A DNA stretch of 63,514 nucleotides from an uncultured Bacillota bacterium (GTDB lineage Bacteria > Bacillota_I > Bacilli_A > Erysipelotrichales > Coprobacillaceae). A program made the position numbers and the translations under genes. Positions 15,722 to 25,001 of the stretch are shown one piece after another. Where the stretch lies: NCBI GenBank assembly GCA_949290865.1, contig CASETM010000064.1, forward strand, positions 1-63,514, given 5' to 3'. The first letter of the stretch is position 1; each line of letters begins with the position of its first letter. The notes below the pieces were generated by a model, which had not been told where the DNA came from, did no database searches, and saw only the letters and a list, made by a program, of their open reading frames with translations.

Positions 15722-16986
15722 GACCATTCTCCTTTTTTATGCATTAGACGTGTGATATAGCCATGAATAGCGGCTGTACTTTGAATGAGCTGGAAGCTAA
15801 ATAGAAAAGCAACAAAGCCTATGAAACTGTTAACAAAAGGAATATTAAGTTTTCTTTGATACTGATACATGTTGAAATAAAGCAAGGTACAAATAAGGAT
15901 TGTCCACAAAGTTAAACATCCAACAAAATAATTGAAACCTAGAAATGCCCAAATAACACCAGGTATCAAACCAAAGAGAAAAGCTAAATCAAGGTCAATG
16001 ATGAAAAGATTGACAGTTGTGAAATATCGGGAAAAACCGTTACCCTGTTTCCATGGGGGAACGGTAATGAGACCTTCAATCATACCGATAGCCCAGCGTT
16101 TACGCTGCTGATATAATGTGTTTAAACTTTCAGGAACAACCGTATAGGCGACGGCTTGTGGTTCATAATCAGAAAGCAGATTTTGCTGAAGCAGCTGATA
16201 GGTTAAAACAATATCTTCACCTAAAACATCTTTCCAGCCGCCAATTCGACACACTGCTTCTGTTTCATAAGCGCTAAAAGCACCTTGAGCAACTAATGTT
16301 GAGTGATAGCTTCCCTGGAAACGTTTGATGGCACAAATACTTAAAAGATAATCGTAATTTTGCATCTTAGTTATAATTGAATGATTGCTATTTGCAACGT
16401 AGATATTACCAGCAACACAGGCGCATTTTTCACTCATAATGTGGTTCATGATTTTTTGCACAGCACTTTTTTCTAAGCATGTATCACCATCTACAGTAAT
16501 GAAATAGGGTGTACATACCAGTTTTAATCCTGCGTTTAATGCATGATGTTTGCCAGCTCGGGAACAAAAAACATATTCGATCTGTCGATTTGGAGTTGAT
16601 TGACACATTTTTTGTTTGATAATTTTTTTTGTATGATCAGATGAACAATTATCAATCACTAGCAAACGAATGCATCCTTGATAATTTTGATCGATAACTG
16701 CCTGTATAGCTTTAGCGATGTTTTTTTCTTCATTATGAGTGCACATGATAACTGTAGTTGCATCCTTGACATTAGGATAGTTTTTGGTTTTCCAGTTCAG
16801 CAGATTTGAAAAAAACATGGTACTCATCAGCAAACCAGGCAGTAATGCAATGCTAATAATGACCCACCAGATATAAAAATCAGGAAATATTCCGTATAAC
16901 TCTTGAGCCCAGTAAAAAGCAAAATAACTGGAAATGGTTAACCATAGGCCACCTAAACTTAAGGACAGTAAAAATTTTTTTAGCAA
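15718..16986 (-). CDS. Processive family-2 glycosyltransferase (PgaC/IcaA-like)
   Basis: 422-aa integral membrane enzyme. It has two N-terminal helices (about 5-25 and 38-62), then a cytoplasmic GT2 domain with CTHNEE, DXD as VDGD (165-168), GED (256-258) and the processive-synthase motif QQRKRW (293-298), then about three C-terminal helices. This is the architecture of poly-GlcNAc and hyaluronan-type synthases that polymerise and export a polysaccharide. Paired with a deacetylase as in PNAG systems. No PilZ domain or PgaD-like partner is seen. Confidence 0.88.
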   Translation of the reverse strand: MLKKFLLSLSLGGLWLTISSYFAFYWAQELYGIFPDFYIWWVIISIALLPGLLMSTMFFSNLLNWKTKNYPNVKDATTVIMCTHNEEKNIAKAIQAVIDQNYQGCIRLLVIDNCSSDHTKKIIKQKMCQSTPNRQIEYVFCSRAGKHHALNAGLKLVCTPYFITVDGDTCLEKSAVQKIMNHIMSEKCACVAGNIYVANSNHSIITKMQNYDYLLSICAIKRFQGSYHSTLVAQGAFSAYETEAVCRIGGWKDVLGEDIVLTYQLLQQNLLSDYEPQAVAYTVVPESLNTLYQQRKRWAIGMIEGLITVPPWKQGNGFSRYFTTVNLFIIDLDLAFLFGLIPGVIWAFLGFNYFVGCLTLWTILICTLLYFNMYQYQRKLNIPFVNSFIGFVAFLFSFQLIQSTAAIHGYITRLMHKKGEWS

Positions 16987-17082
16987 ATTATCACCTCCAT
17001 GGCAATGTATGAATGTTTTTCATGCTTTGAAGAGGTGTTTATCATAGGATTTTAAAATTTCACAAAAACAAGTGTGTTTTCT

Positions 17083-17111
17083 TTGACAATTGTTTTGATA
17101 TTGGGTATTAT
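17083..17111 (+). promoter_or_regulatory. Promoter of the c-di-GMP riboswitch/surface protein unit
   Basis: TTGACA (17083-17088), 17-bp spacer, TATTAT (17106-17111), directly before the aptamer. Confidence 0.85.
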
Positions 17112-17127
17112 CATCATGCTACTATAC

Positions 17128-17249
17128 AAATTAAATAGGCAAACCTGTTGAAAAGCAGAGTACGCAAAGCTATAGGGTCTAAATCATAGAGATATGATAA
17201 GACAGCCAGTTGCATTTTTTCTTAGCGTACTTTTTGTGCGTTTTTTTTG
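17128..17249 (+). promoter_or_regulatory. c-di-GMP-I (GEMM-I) riboswitch with terminator
   Basis: The conserved aptamer blocks are present in order: AGGCAAACC, a GAAA tetraloop region, TACGCAAAGC, AGGGTCTAAA and CAGCCAGTTGC. A terminator follows: AGCGTAC (17224-17230), loop TTTTT, GTGCGTT and eight T. The aptamer segment AGTACGCAAAG (17159-17169) can instead pair with CTTAGCGTACT (17221-17231), which would open the terminator. Folding with c-di-GMP would block that pairing, so an OFF switch is predicted. The switch direction is inference; the aptamer identity is strong. Confidence 0.88.
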
Positions 17250-17279
17250 TTAAAAAAATATGTTAAGGAGGATTAGGAT

Positions 17280-20200
17280 TTGAAAAACAAATTATTTAAT
17301 TACTTAGTAGTAGGTATGGTCACAGTATCTGCTTTAGCCAATCCATTTGGGATTTTTGCTGAGAGTAGTCAAGAAGCTGTTCAAAATATTGATTTAGAAG
17401 ATGTTTTGGATGCGACACATCAAGATGTGACAGTTGAACAGGCTCAAAAAGATTTCGAGTCCGTAGTATCTGATGATGTGGAGATTGCTGAAAATGAAAT
17501 TGCTGCATATTCACTAGATCAGAAACAAACAAGTCAGTATATTTATTTATCTGATTTGAATTATTTATCTCAGTCAGCTGCTGGCTGGGGAAATATTCAA
17601 AAAGATAAAAATGTTGATGGAGGAACCATTACTTTACTTATAGATGGTGAAAAAACTTTTTTCTATAAAGGTTTAGGAGCACATGCAACATCTCATCTGA
17701 TTTATGATTTAAGTCAGGTCGATAAGGAATATTCACGTTTTAGTTCATATGTTGGTGTGGATCATTCTAAAGTTGGTAAAAGTGATGGAGTTAGGTTTGC
17801 TGTTTATGTTTCTAATTATGAAAACAAAGAATGGCAATTAGTGGGATCAACAGAAGTTTTAAGACCACAAGATAACGCTTATAAATTTGATATTGATTTA
17901 AGTCAATATGAATATAAATATTTAAAATTAACATCTACCGTATATGGAAGTACTTCTAGTGATCATTCTGTATATGGAAACTGCCGTTTGCTAAAAGCTG
18001 GATATGATGAAAATGATGAAATCTATACTGGATTAAAAACGGTATCAGAATATGATAAGGAAATTTCATCTCGTTCGATTGAAGATAACTATGAAAATCA
18101 TCGTGATGATATTTTAAAAAGAGAATTTGTTAATAGAATTGGATATCAGAATATCCAAAGTTTGATGCGACAGGATATATCTTTAAAAGATACGTTAGAC
18201 TGGCTGTTAGAAGATGACAATGCCTTACAGCTGTTTATTGAAGCGGGAGGATACTTCAGCGGTAATGGTTATAATGCCTTAAATGCTTTACATTGTTTAT
18301 ATCAGGAATTCAAAGATGATATGGGAAGCAGTGGTGATAAGCTGATGTATAAAAAGATGCTGTTAGCGACTGCTGCGGGATATTCAAAAACGATTAGAAC
18401 TTTTTTAGTGAATTATGGCGGAAAAGCCTATAATTCTGATCCAGTGGTTAAGTTTAAAGAATTCAAAGAGTTATATGATAATGATGGATTTATTCGCAAA
18501 GATGAATTTAAATCTTATCCTATGGAATTAATAAGAACAGTTATGGATTCACGTATTAATGATGTGGAAATTGACTGGTTAAGAGATTATATTGATATCA
18601 AGTATCCACCTGAAACGCATCTTAATAACTGGGTGAGATATAATGGTTATGGATATGCTCGTTATGTGAATACAGGATATAATAAACCTGAATTCTATAG
18701 TGAAGAAAATAAAACCAAATGGGATAACAAATATGGTTTCTTAAAATATGGTATTAGCTATGGTGAAAGCAGTTTATATCGTATTTGGATGTTTATGGAA
18801 GCTGGAGCTATCTGCTGGGGATTATCAGGACTGGGAATGACTGTTAATGAAGTTCAAGGTATTCCTGCTGTCGGAACTTATCAGCCTGGACACGAAGCTT
18901 ATCTGTTATATAGTGTTAATGCAAAAGGTGAAGGAGTTTGGTCGATTTCGGATAATATCGGTGGCTGGAAATCGTCTTATACAAGATGGGGAAGTACAAC
19001 AGCAACTGAACATCGATTATTATTAGAATGGGGACAAAAGGATTACAATGTTTTAAATAGTGGCAATAATACATCATATATGTTATTGGCTCAAGATGCT
19101 TTAAATCACTATGATGATTATTTAGATTCAATGTTCTATTATCTGCTGTCTAACAGTTATAAACAAGGTAGTCAAAAACGTGAAGAGGCATTAACAAAAT
19201 CATTAGAATGTTATAGTAAAAACTTAGATTCATTGTATGGATTATACCAGTCTTATCAAAGTGATGAGACAACAAGTGATCAAAAATGGCTAGAGCTGGC
19301 AAGAACTGTTGTCGATGAGTATACATATTTTCCAGCGCCAATGGTTGATTTATTAAAGCTGATCAAACCACATATTAAAGATGAAGTTTTACAGATTGAA
19401 GTCGATATGTTACAGACAGAAGCCTTGCATTTAGCAAGCGTTGCAACAGAAAAAGAAAGCTTACAGTTTAATGCCTGCCGTGAAGTAGCAAAAGCATTAT
19501 TAGGTCAATCAGCCAAAGAACTGGCAACTTTCTCTTTTGATGGAGAACATGCCAATACGATCATGATCAATGAAAGTTATAATGATACGATGATTCAAGT
19601 CAGAGTTTCATTAGATGGTGGAAAAAACTGGGAAAAATTCGCTAATGATGAAACCTACACTTTTGATCATCAGATTCAGTTATCTAAAGAACAGGTTGCA
19701 AGAATTAATGCCGATGATGATATTACAATTGGTTTAATGGGAACAGATAAAAATTATATCATTGATATTAAAGACGGATTAAGTTTAGGTAATGATGTTT
19801 ATAAAAATGATGATGAAAATTTACTGATTGGTAATACCAAAAGTTTACAGTATAGTATTGATGCAGGACAAACCTGGCATGATTATGATGGCAGTCTAAC
19901 GAGTCAGACACGTATTGAAGGTGATACAACGGCACTGTTTAGATATAAGCCAACGGGAATCTATTTGCAGGGTCCTGAAAAATCATATCAGTTTACAGCT
20001 AATAGCACAGATGAAAAAAATCAGTATGTGCAGTTAAAAAATGTATATTTAAAAGATTTTTCATCACAACAGGATAATACCAAAGACCGTGCTGCACTGA
20101 ATTTAATTGATGGTAATCAATATACAGCATGGCATACCAAATATAATGATAGTAGCGATCAAAGATTTTATACTGTAGGATTTAATAAAGTACGTTATAT

Positions 20201-21836
20201 TTCTCAACTGTCTTTCTTGCCAGGAACAGGGAATAATGGACGTCCTAAAACATTAGAAATTTATACAAGTATCGATGGCCAAGATTGGATATTAGTCAAA
20301 ACAGAAAGTCTGGCCAACAATGCTCAATTAAAAAACATTCAATTAGATGAAGCTACAGCGGCTAAATATATTAAGTTACATGCGAAAGAATCATATGGTA
20401 ACAGTACTGGTGAAAACAACATGTATTTCAGTGGTAGAATGTTATGGTTCTATGAAGATACAACACAGCAGTATGTATCTCAGCCAACAATTGAATATTC
20501 AACAACAGAAATGACAAATCAAAACGTCACAGCAACTTTACATTTGCCTGCGGGATGCCAAAGTGATATTACAGAATATACTTTTGAAACGAATGGAACT
20601 TATCAGTTTGTTTATCAGGATGAAAATGGTGATGAACAGACAATAGAAGCCCATGTAAGCTGGATCGATAAAGAAATCCCAACGGCTCAAATCGTATATA
20701 GTACGGAAAAATTAACGAATGGTTCTGTTGTCGCGACATTAACTGATTTTTCAAAAGAAGATATGACGATTACTTCACAAGGTGGAGCAACACATGTCTT
20801 TGATGATAATGGGGAATTTACCTTTGAATTTAAAGATCGTGCGGGAAATACAGGCAGTGCGGTCGCAACAGTGACATGGATTGACAAAGATGCCCCAGTC
20901 TTTACTGTCAGCTGGAATACAACAAAACCAACAAATCAGCCTGTAATCGCAACAGTGACAGGATTAGATGAAGGAGATACTGTTATTGGAGAAGCCACAC
21001 ATACGTTTACCGAAAATGGATCATGGACATTTAGAGTTCAAGATGCAGCAGGAAATATCAGTGAACAGACAGTGACGGTTTCATGGATCGATACAGAGAA
21101 ACCAACCGGACAATTAAAATATTCATCCAACAGCTGGACCAATGAAGCAGTCACTGTTTCATTAGAGCAGTTAAGTGAAAATGTAACTTTCTTAGATGGT
21201 TCAAATGGGTCATATACTTTTAAAGAAAATGGCAAATATACATTTAAGATTCAGGATGAAGCAGGGAATATTTCACAGTACACAGCCAAAGTGACTTGGA
21301 TCGATCATTCAAAAGTCAATGATGATGAAATGATCGTTTATGATCAGCAGGGACAACAGGCACAATTAAATATAGATCCGGCATTTGTAGAAATTTTAAG
21401 TGTTAATGGACAAAAAGCAGATCATACTTTCAAAATGACAGAAAATGGCACATATACATTTAAGTTAAGATTGAAAGATAGTGATTATGAATTTGAATAT
21501 ACGGTTGTTGTTGATACTATTCAAAATCTCCAAAAAGAAGAAAATAAAGTGACTGTTACAACATCAGATGAAATTCAAACCAATGATTTATCGGTTGCGG
21601 TTAGCGGAAATATGAGACAGGAAGAACAACAAAAAACTTATACAACCGATGATGATCGTGATGAGTTAGATTCATCGACCGATACAGGTCAACAAGTAAC
21701 AAAAGATCACTCTAATCCATTAACTACGCAAAAAGAGAGTCCAAAATCAGCGAAGAAAAATTATATTATTCCAATATCTGTTGGTGGTGGATTAGGATTA
21801 GGAGCACTGTATTTCTTCTTTAAAAAATATATATAA
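17280..21836 (+). CDS. Large c-di-GMP-controlled surface protein
   Basis: 1518 aa with a TTG start 8 nt after AAGGAGG. Signal peptide residues 1-27 (cleavage after GIFA). An NPCBM-type carbohydrate-binding domain lies at about 84-240. A central domain at about 270-760 contains AICWGLSGLGM near 510 and GHEAYLLY near 536, a Cys/His pattern like papain/transglutaminase folds. An F5/8-type discoidin domain lies at about 925-1050. Four Ig-like repeats ending in (V/T)WIDK span 1070-1345. The C-terminus has NPLTTQ, a short spacer, a hydrophobic segment and KKYI, a sortase-like tail without LPXTG. Probably a cell-wall adhesin or glycan-binding enzyme. Confidence 0.85.
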   Translation: MKNKLFNYLVVGMVTVSALANPFGIFAESSQEAVQNIDLEDVLDATHQDVTVEQAQKDFESVVSDDVEIAENEIAAYSLDQKQTSQYIYLSDLNYLSQSAAGWGNIQKDKNVDGGTITLLIDGEKTFFYKGLGAHATSHLIYDLSQVDKEYSRFSSYVGVDHSKVGKSDGVRFAVYVSNYENKEWQLVGSTEVLRPQDNAYKFDIDLSQYEYKYLKLTSTVYGSTSSDHSVYGNCRLLKAGYDENDEIYTGLKTVSEYDKEISSRSIEDNYENHRDDILKREFVNRIGYQNIQSLMRQDISLKDTLDWLLEDDNALQLFIEAGGYFSGNGYNALNALHCLYQEFKDDMGSSGDKLMYKKMLLATAAGYSKTIRTFLVNYGGKAYNSDPVVKFKEFKELYDNDGFIRKDEFKSYPMELIRTVMDSRINDVEIDWLRDYIDIKYPPETHLNNWVRYNGYGYARYVNTGYNKPEFYSEENKTKWDNKYGFLKYGISYGESSLYRIWMFMEAGAICWGLSGLGMTVNEVQGIPAVGTYQPGHEAYLLYSVNAKGEGVWSISDNIGGWKSSYTRWGSTTATEHRLLLEWGQKDYNVLNSGNNTSYMLLAQDALNHYDDYLDSMFYYLLSNSYKQGSQKREEALTKSLECYSKNLDSLYGLYQSYQSDETTSDQKWLELARTVVDEYTYFPAPMVDLLKLIKPHIKDEVLQIEVDMLQTEALHLASVATEKESLQFNACREVAKALLGQSAKELATFSFDGEHANTIMINESYNDTMIQVRVSLDGGKNWEKFANDETYTFDHQIQLSKEQVARINADDDITIGLMGTDKNYIIDIKDGLSLGNDVYKNDDENLLIGNTKSLQYSIDAGQTWHDYDGSLTSQTRIEGDTTALFRYKPTGIYLQGPEKSYQFTANSTDEKNQYVQLKNVYLKDFSSQQDNTKDRAALNLIDGNQYTAWHTKYNDSSDQRFYTVGFNKVRYISQLSFLPGTGNNGRPKTLEIYTSIDGQDWILVKTESLANNAQLKNIQLDEATAAKYIKLHAKESYGNSTGENNMYFSGRMLWFYEDTTQQYVSQPTIEYSTTEMTNQNVTATLHLPAGCQSDITEYTFETNGTYQFVYQDENGDEQTIEAHVSWIDKEIPTAQIVYSTEKLTNGSVVATLTDFSKEDMTITSQGGATHVFDDNGEFTFEFKDRAGNTGSAVATVTWIDKDAPVFTVSWNTTKPTNQPVIATVTGLDEGDTVIGEATHTFTENGSWTFRVQDAAGNISEQTVTVSWIDTEKPTGQLKYSSNSWTNEAVTVSLEQLSENVTFLDGSNGSYTFKENGKYTFKIQDEAGNISQYTAKVTWIDHSKVNDDEMIVYDQQGQQAQLNIDPAFVEILSVNGQKADHTFKMTENGTYTFKLRLKDSDYEFEYTVVVDTIQNLQKEENKVTVTTSDEIQTNDLSVAVSGNMRQEEQQKTYTTDDDRDELDSSTDTGQQVTKDHSNPLTTQKESPKSAKKNYIIPISVGGGLGLGALYFFFKKYI

Positions 21837-21842
21837 TGATTA

Positions 21843-21874
21843 AAAACATGCAATGAATTCATTGTATGTTTTTA
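21843..21874 (+). terminator. Terminator of the surface-protein gene
   Basis: AACATGCAATG-AATT-CATTGTATGTT followed by TTTATTT. Confidence 0.85.
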
Positions 21875-21933
21875 TTTAATGTTCATACTTGTATGAATAT
21901 ATTGACTTAAGTCAGTTGAGCACACAAAAGTAT

Positions 21934-22015
21934 GCAAAAAAAAACACGTCCTATTGTAGAGGAGCTCCATCAGTTTTAGTATAACTTTTGGAGTTCAGGT
22001 CATTTAGACGTGGTT
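21934..22015 (-). terminator. Terminator-like structure after the PAS gene
   Basis: On the minus strand the arms AACCACGTC and GACGTGTTT enclose a long loop and end in a run of about ten T. The loop is longer than usual. Confidence 0.45.
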
Positions 22016-22019
22016 TTTA

Positions 22020-22403
22020 TTAGCTTTTATGTTTCCAGTATTCTTTAACCGAGATTTCGGGATGATCAAGTGACCAGTTTGCTTCATGTCTTTCAAAATA
22101 GCCAATAACTTGACCATTGTCGTCTTTGACCGGAACAAAAAATTCACGTTCGTGAGTTTTCTGATTAAAAACCTCAAACATTTCATCTTCCCCTGCGTCA
22201 GCTCTTTTCAAAAACTGTTCAATTTTTGTTTTAGAATTTTCATTGTGACAGTTAAAAAGACTTTGCCCAATTTCTAAACGTCCCTGATATCGCTTTTTTG
22301 CGGTTTTGTTCATGTATTGAACGATATGATCACGATCAACAAAGACAATCTCATAAGCGTAGGCATCTAAGATAGCTGCTAATAATTCTTTTGTAATTTC
22401 CAT
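22020..22403 (-). CDS. Single-domain PAS protein
   Basis: 127 aa with one PAS domain over nearly its whole length. EIVFVDRDHIVQYMNKTAKK is the first strand/helix block; FEVFNQKTHEREFFVPVKDD and GQVIGYFERHEANW form the last strands. No output domain is attached. The family resembles the PAS part of DUF438 proteins, which may bind haem or a small ligand. It stands alone, so its signalling partner is unknown. Confidence 0.8.
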   Translation of the reverse strand: MEITKELLAAILDAYAYEIVFVDRDHIVQYMNKTAKKRYQGRLEIGQSLFNCHNENSKTKIEQFLKRADAGEDEMFEVFNQKTHEREFFVPVKDDNGQVIGYFERHEANWSLDHPEISVKEYWKHKS

Positions 22404-22448
22404 TGTTTCACCTCTTCTCCATTTTATCAGTAAAAACTGATTTTTGAT

Positions 22449-22470
22449 AGACGATTTATTGAAATCGTCT
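22449..22470. other. Perfect hairpin between divergent PAS and MBL genes
   Basis: AGACGATTT-ATTG-AAATCGTCT, a 9-bp perfect stem with no T run on either side. It could be an operator for one of the divergent genes. A promoter TTGTCA (22500) / TATGAT (22522) for the plus-strand operon lies just downstream. Confidence 0.4.
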
Positions 22471-22551
22471 ATATATTGACTTTATGTAAAAGTCGTCAAT
22501 TGTCAATTGAAATAAATGAGATATGATAAAAGCAGAAAAGGTGGGATAAAC

Positions 22552-23370
22552 ATGAACATAATGAAAAATGAAAAAGGACAAGCTATTGCTCCTAAAACAA
22601 AAATTATTACTAAGGCTGCTTTTCAGCCTCTTGGACATACGGAAATTAGATGGTTAGGTGGCGGTGGTATTATGATTAACAGCCGAGGAACAAACCTTAT
22701 GATTGATCCGGTATTAGAAGGATTTGATATGCCTTTATTGATTGAAATGCCAATTCTTCCTCATGATATTCCTAAACTTGATGGTATTTTGATTACTCAC
22801 ATAGATAATGATCATATGAGTGTTCAGACCTGTCAGGATGTCAAAGATGTGTGTTCAGCTTATCATGCTCCTCATTATGTTGCTCAATACATGAGCAGTC
22901 ATGGTATTGTCACACAAGGGCATGACATTGCTGATCAGTTTAATATTGGAACAGTAGGTATCACATTGACTCCAGCCAGGCATAACTGGCAAAATGGTTC
23001 TCAAAAGTATCAGTATCGTTTTTGGGAAGAAAAAGATTATTGTGGATATTGGCTAGATACGGAAGATGGTACGATTTGGCTGCCGGGCGATTCTAAATTA
23101 CTGAAAGGTCATTTACAGATGCCTTCTCCCGATGTGATTTTATTTGATTTTGCGGATAATGAATGGCATATCACTTTGGATGGTGCCATTAAACTGGCTA
23201 ATACGTATCCAGAAGCAACACTGATCTGTATTCATTGGGGCAGTGTTGATGCACCAGATATGACACCGTTTAATGGTAATCCTGAAGTTTTATTTGATAA
23301 AATTATTCATCCTGAGCGTATTCAGGTTCTGGCACCAGGAGAAGCATGGCTTTTAGGAAGGAATGAATAA
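22552..23370 (+). CDS. MBL-fold metal-dependent hydrolase (UlaG-like)
   Basis: 272-aa metallo-beta-lactamase-fold protein. GGGGIMINSRGTNLMIDPVL is the opening beta-sandwich. THIDNDHMS is the metal-binding HxDxDH variant, and PGDSKLL and CIHWGS supply later ligands. UlaG-type relatives open lactones or cleave phospho-compounds; the substrate here is unknown. AAAGGTGGG precedes the ATG at 22552. Its stop overlaps the next start (TAATG), so it is coupled to the histidine phosphatase. Confidence 0.85.
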   Translation: MNIMKNEKGQAIAPKTKIITKAAFQPLGHTEIRWLGGGGIMINSRGTNLMIDPVLEGFDMPLLIEMPILPHDIPKLDGILITHIDNDHMSVQTCQDVKDVCSAYHAPHYVAQYMSSHGIVTQGHDIADQFNIGTVGITLTPARHNWQNGSQKYQYRFWEEKDYCGYWLDTEDGTIWLPGDSKLLKGHLQMPSPDVILFDFADNEWHITLDGAIKLANTYPEATLICIHWGSVDAPDMTPFNGNPEVLFDKIIHPERIQVLAPGEAWLLGRNE

Positions 23371-23936
23371 TGATGAAAACACTATATCTAATGCGTCACG
23401 GAGAGACGCAATTTAACGTGTTGCATAAAATCCAGGGCTGGTGTGATTCACCTTTAACAGAAAATGGGAAACAGCAGGCTATCAAGGCCAGACAATGGTT
23501 TGCTGATCATGATATAACATTTGATCATCTTTACTGTTCTACTGCAGAAAGATGCAGCGATACCTTGGAACTGATATCTTCTCAACCTTATCAGCGTTTA
23601 AAAGGACTGAAAGAAAATTATTATGGTTTACTGGAAAGTGAAAATGATTTTTTGGCGGAAAATGATCCGAAAAAATGTGAAACTTATTATTTGCAGTTTG
23701 GTGGAGAATCATCGAATACGGTTAGAGACCGAATGGTGAAAACATTAACAGCGATCATGGAACAGGATGATCATCAAAATGTTCTAGCAGTCAGTCATGG
23801 CGGTGCCTGTTTTAATTTTTTAAGAGCCTGGCAGGATCCCAGTGAAGAATTGCAGAAAGGATTTGGCAATTGCTGTATTTTTATTTACGAATATGAAAAT
23901 AAAAAATTTGAATTGAAAGAGGTCATTAGACAATAG
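23370..23936 (+). CDS. Histidine phosphatase (phosphoglycerate-mutase-like)
   Basis: 188 aa. The RHG motif in LMRHGET contains the catalytic His. CSTAERCSDTLE and VSHGGACFNF supply the rest of the phosphate pocket. Probably a small-molecule phosphatase rather than a glycolytic mutase. Coupled to the MBL-fold gene, with the aldo-keto reductase 10 bp downstream. A paralogue with the same QGWCDSPLTENG block lies at 61863-62456 inside the lysS-flanked cassette. Confidence 0.88.
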   Translation: MMKTLYLMRHGETQFNVLHKIQGWCDSPLTENGKQQAIKARQWFADHDITFDHLYCSTAERCSDTLELISSQPYQRLKGLKENYYGLLESENDFLAENDPKKCETYYLQFGGESSNTVRDRMVKTLTAIMEQDDHQNVLAVSHGGACFNFLRAWQDPSEELQKGFGNCCIFIYEYENKKFELKEVIRQ

Positions 23937-23945
23937 GAGGTCAAG

Positions 23946-24932
23946 ATGAAATATATACAATTAGGGAAAAGTGATTTAATGGTTTCTAAAATATGTTTAG
24001 GATGTATGGGGTTTGGCAATTCAGCGCAAGGAATGCATTCCTGGACTTTACCAGAAAAAGAATCACGTGAAATTATTCAATATGCTTTAGGTCAGGGCAT
24101 TAACTTCTTTGATACAGCAATGGCATATCAGGGAGGAACAAGTGAGGAGTTTCTTGGCCGTGCTATCAAAGACTATGCTAAACGCGAGGATGTTGTGATA
24201 GCAACAAAATTTTCACCACGTACTCAAGAAGAAATTGATCAGGGCATTGATGGCTGTCAGCACGTCAAAAACTGTCTGGAAGCCAGTTTGAAACGATTAC
24301 AGATGGATTATGTTGATCTGTATATCTGTCATATGTGGGATTATCATACACCGATTGCAGAAATCATGCGGGGCCTGCATGAAGTTATAGCAGCGGGGAA
24401 GGTCAGATATATTGGTATATCTAACTGTTTTGCCTGGCAGCTGGCAGAAGCCAATATGATTGCCAGAAATCATGGCTGGGAAGAGTTTATCAGTGTTCAG
24501 AATCATTATAATCTTCTTTTCCGAGAAGAAGAACGAGAAATGAAAGGATATTGTCAAAAAGAAAATATTGCAATGACACCGTATAGTGCTTTGGCTTCTG
24601 GAAGATTGTCAAGACATCCGGGAGAAACATCAAAACGTATGCAGGAAGACAGCTATGCCAAAGGAAAATATGATGCAACGCAAGATATTGATCTCAAAAT
24701 CATAGAACGGGTAGAAAATATGGCCAAAGAAAAAAATGTATCAATGACAGAAGTATCATTGGCCTGGCTGATGACCAAAGTAACCGCACCAGTCGTAGGT
24801 GCAACCAAACGTCATCATATTGATGGAGCTGTCAAAGCGGTTGAACTGACCTTGTCAAAACAGGATCAGGAGGTTCTGGAAGAACTTTATCAGCCTCATG
24901 CCCTTGTTGGCGTGATGGCAGAAAATCATTAA
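23946..24932 (+). CDS. Aldo/keto reductase
   Basis: 328-aa NADPH-dependent oxidoreductase of the TIM-barrel aldo-keto reductase family. The catalytic tetrad residues are visible: Asp and Tyr in FFDTAMAYQGG, Lys in IATKFSP and His in YICHMWDYHTP. A C-terminal NADPH-binding part (PVVGATKRHHIDGAVKAVEL) follows. GGAGG lies before the start. Third gene of the MBL/phosphatase operon, ended by a clear terminator. Confidence 0.92.
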   Translation: MKYIQLGKSDLMVSKICLGCMGFGNSAQGMHSWTLPEKESREIIQYALGQGINFFDTAMAYQGGTSEEFLGRAIKDYAKREDVVIATKFSPRTQEEIDQGIDGCQHVKNCLEASLKRLQMDYVDLYICHMWDYHTPIAEIMRGLHEVIAAGKVRYIGISNCFAWQLAEANMIARNHGWEEFISVQNHYNLLFREEEREMKGYCQKENIAMTPYSALASGRLSRHPGETSKRMQEDSYAKGKYDATQDIDLKIIERVENMAKEKNVSMTEVSLAWLMTKVTAPVVGATKRHHIDGAVKAVELTLSKQDQEVLEELYQPHALVGVMAENH

Positions 24933-24936
24933 ATTG

Positions 24937-24965
24937 AAAGAGCAGCAATGCTCTTTTTCTTTTTT
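24937..24965 (+). terminator. Terminator after the aldo/keto reductase
   Basis: AAAGAGCA-GCAA-TGCTCTTT followed by a T-rich tail. Confidence 0.85.
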
Positions 24966-25001
24966 GTGTTAAAATAAAGATAGTAAGGCAGGATGATAAC
25001 A

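Noticed and set aside
20490-21310. Repeated DNA resembling a CRISPR or tandem array
   Set aside because: It is the coding sequence of Ig-like protein repeats; units are about 250 bp, diverged and in frame. No CRISPR array was seen anywhere in the window.
24297-24678. Minus-strand ORFs inside the aldo/keto reductase gene
   Set aside because: Antisense shadows without ribosome sites; the plus-strand frame carries all family motifs.
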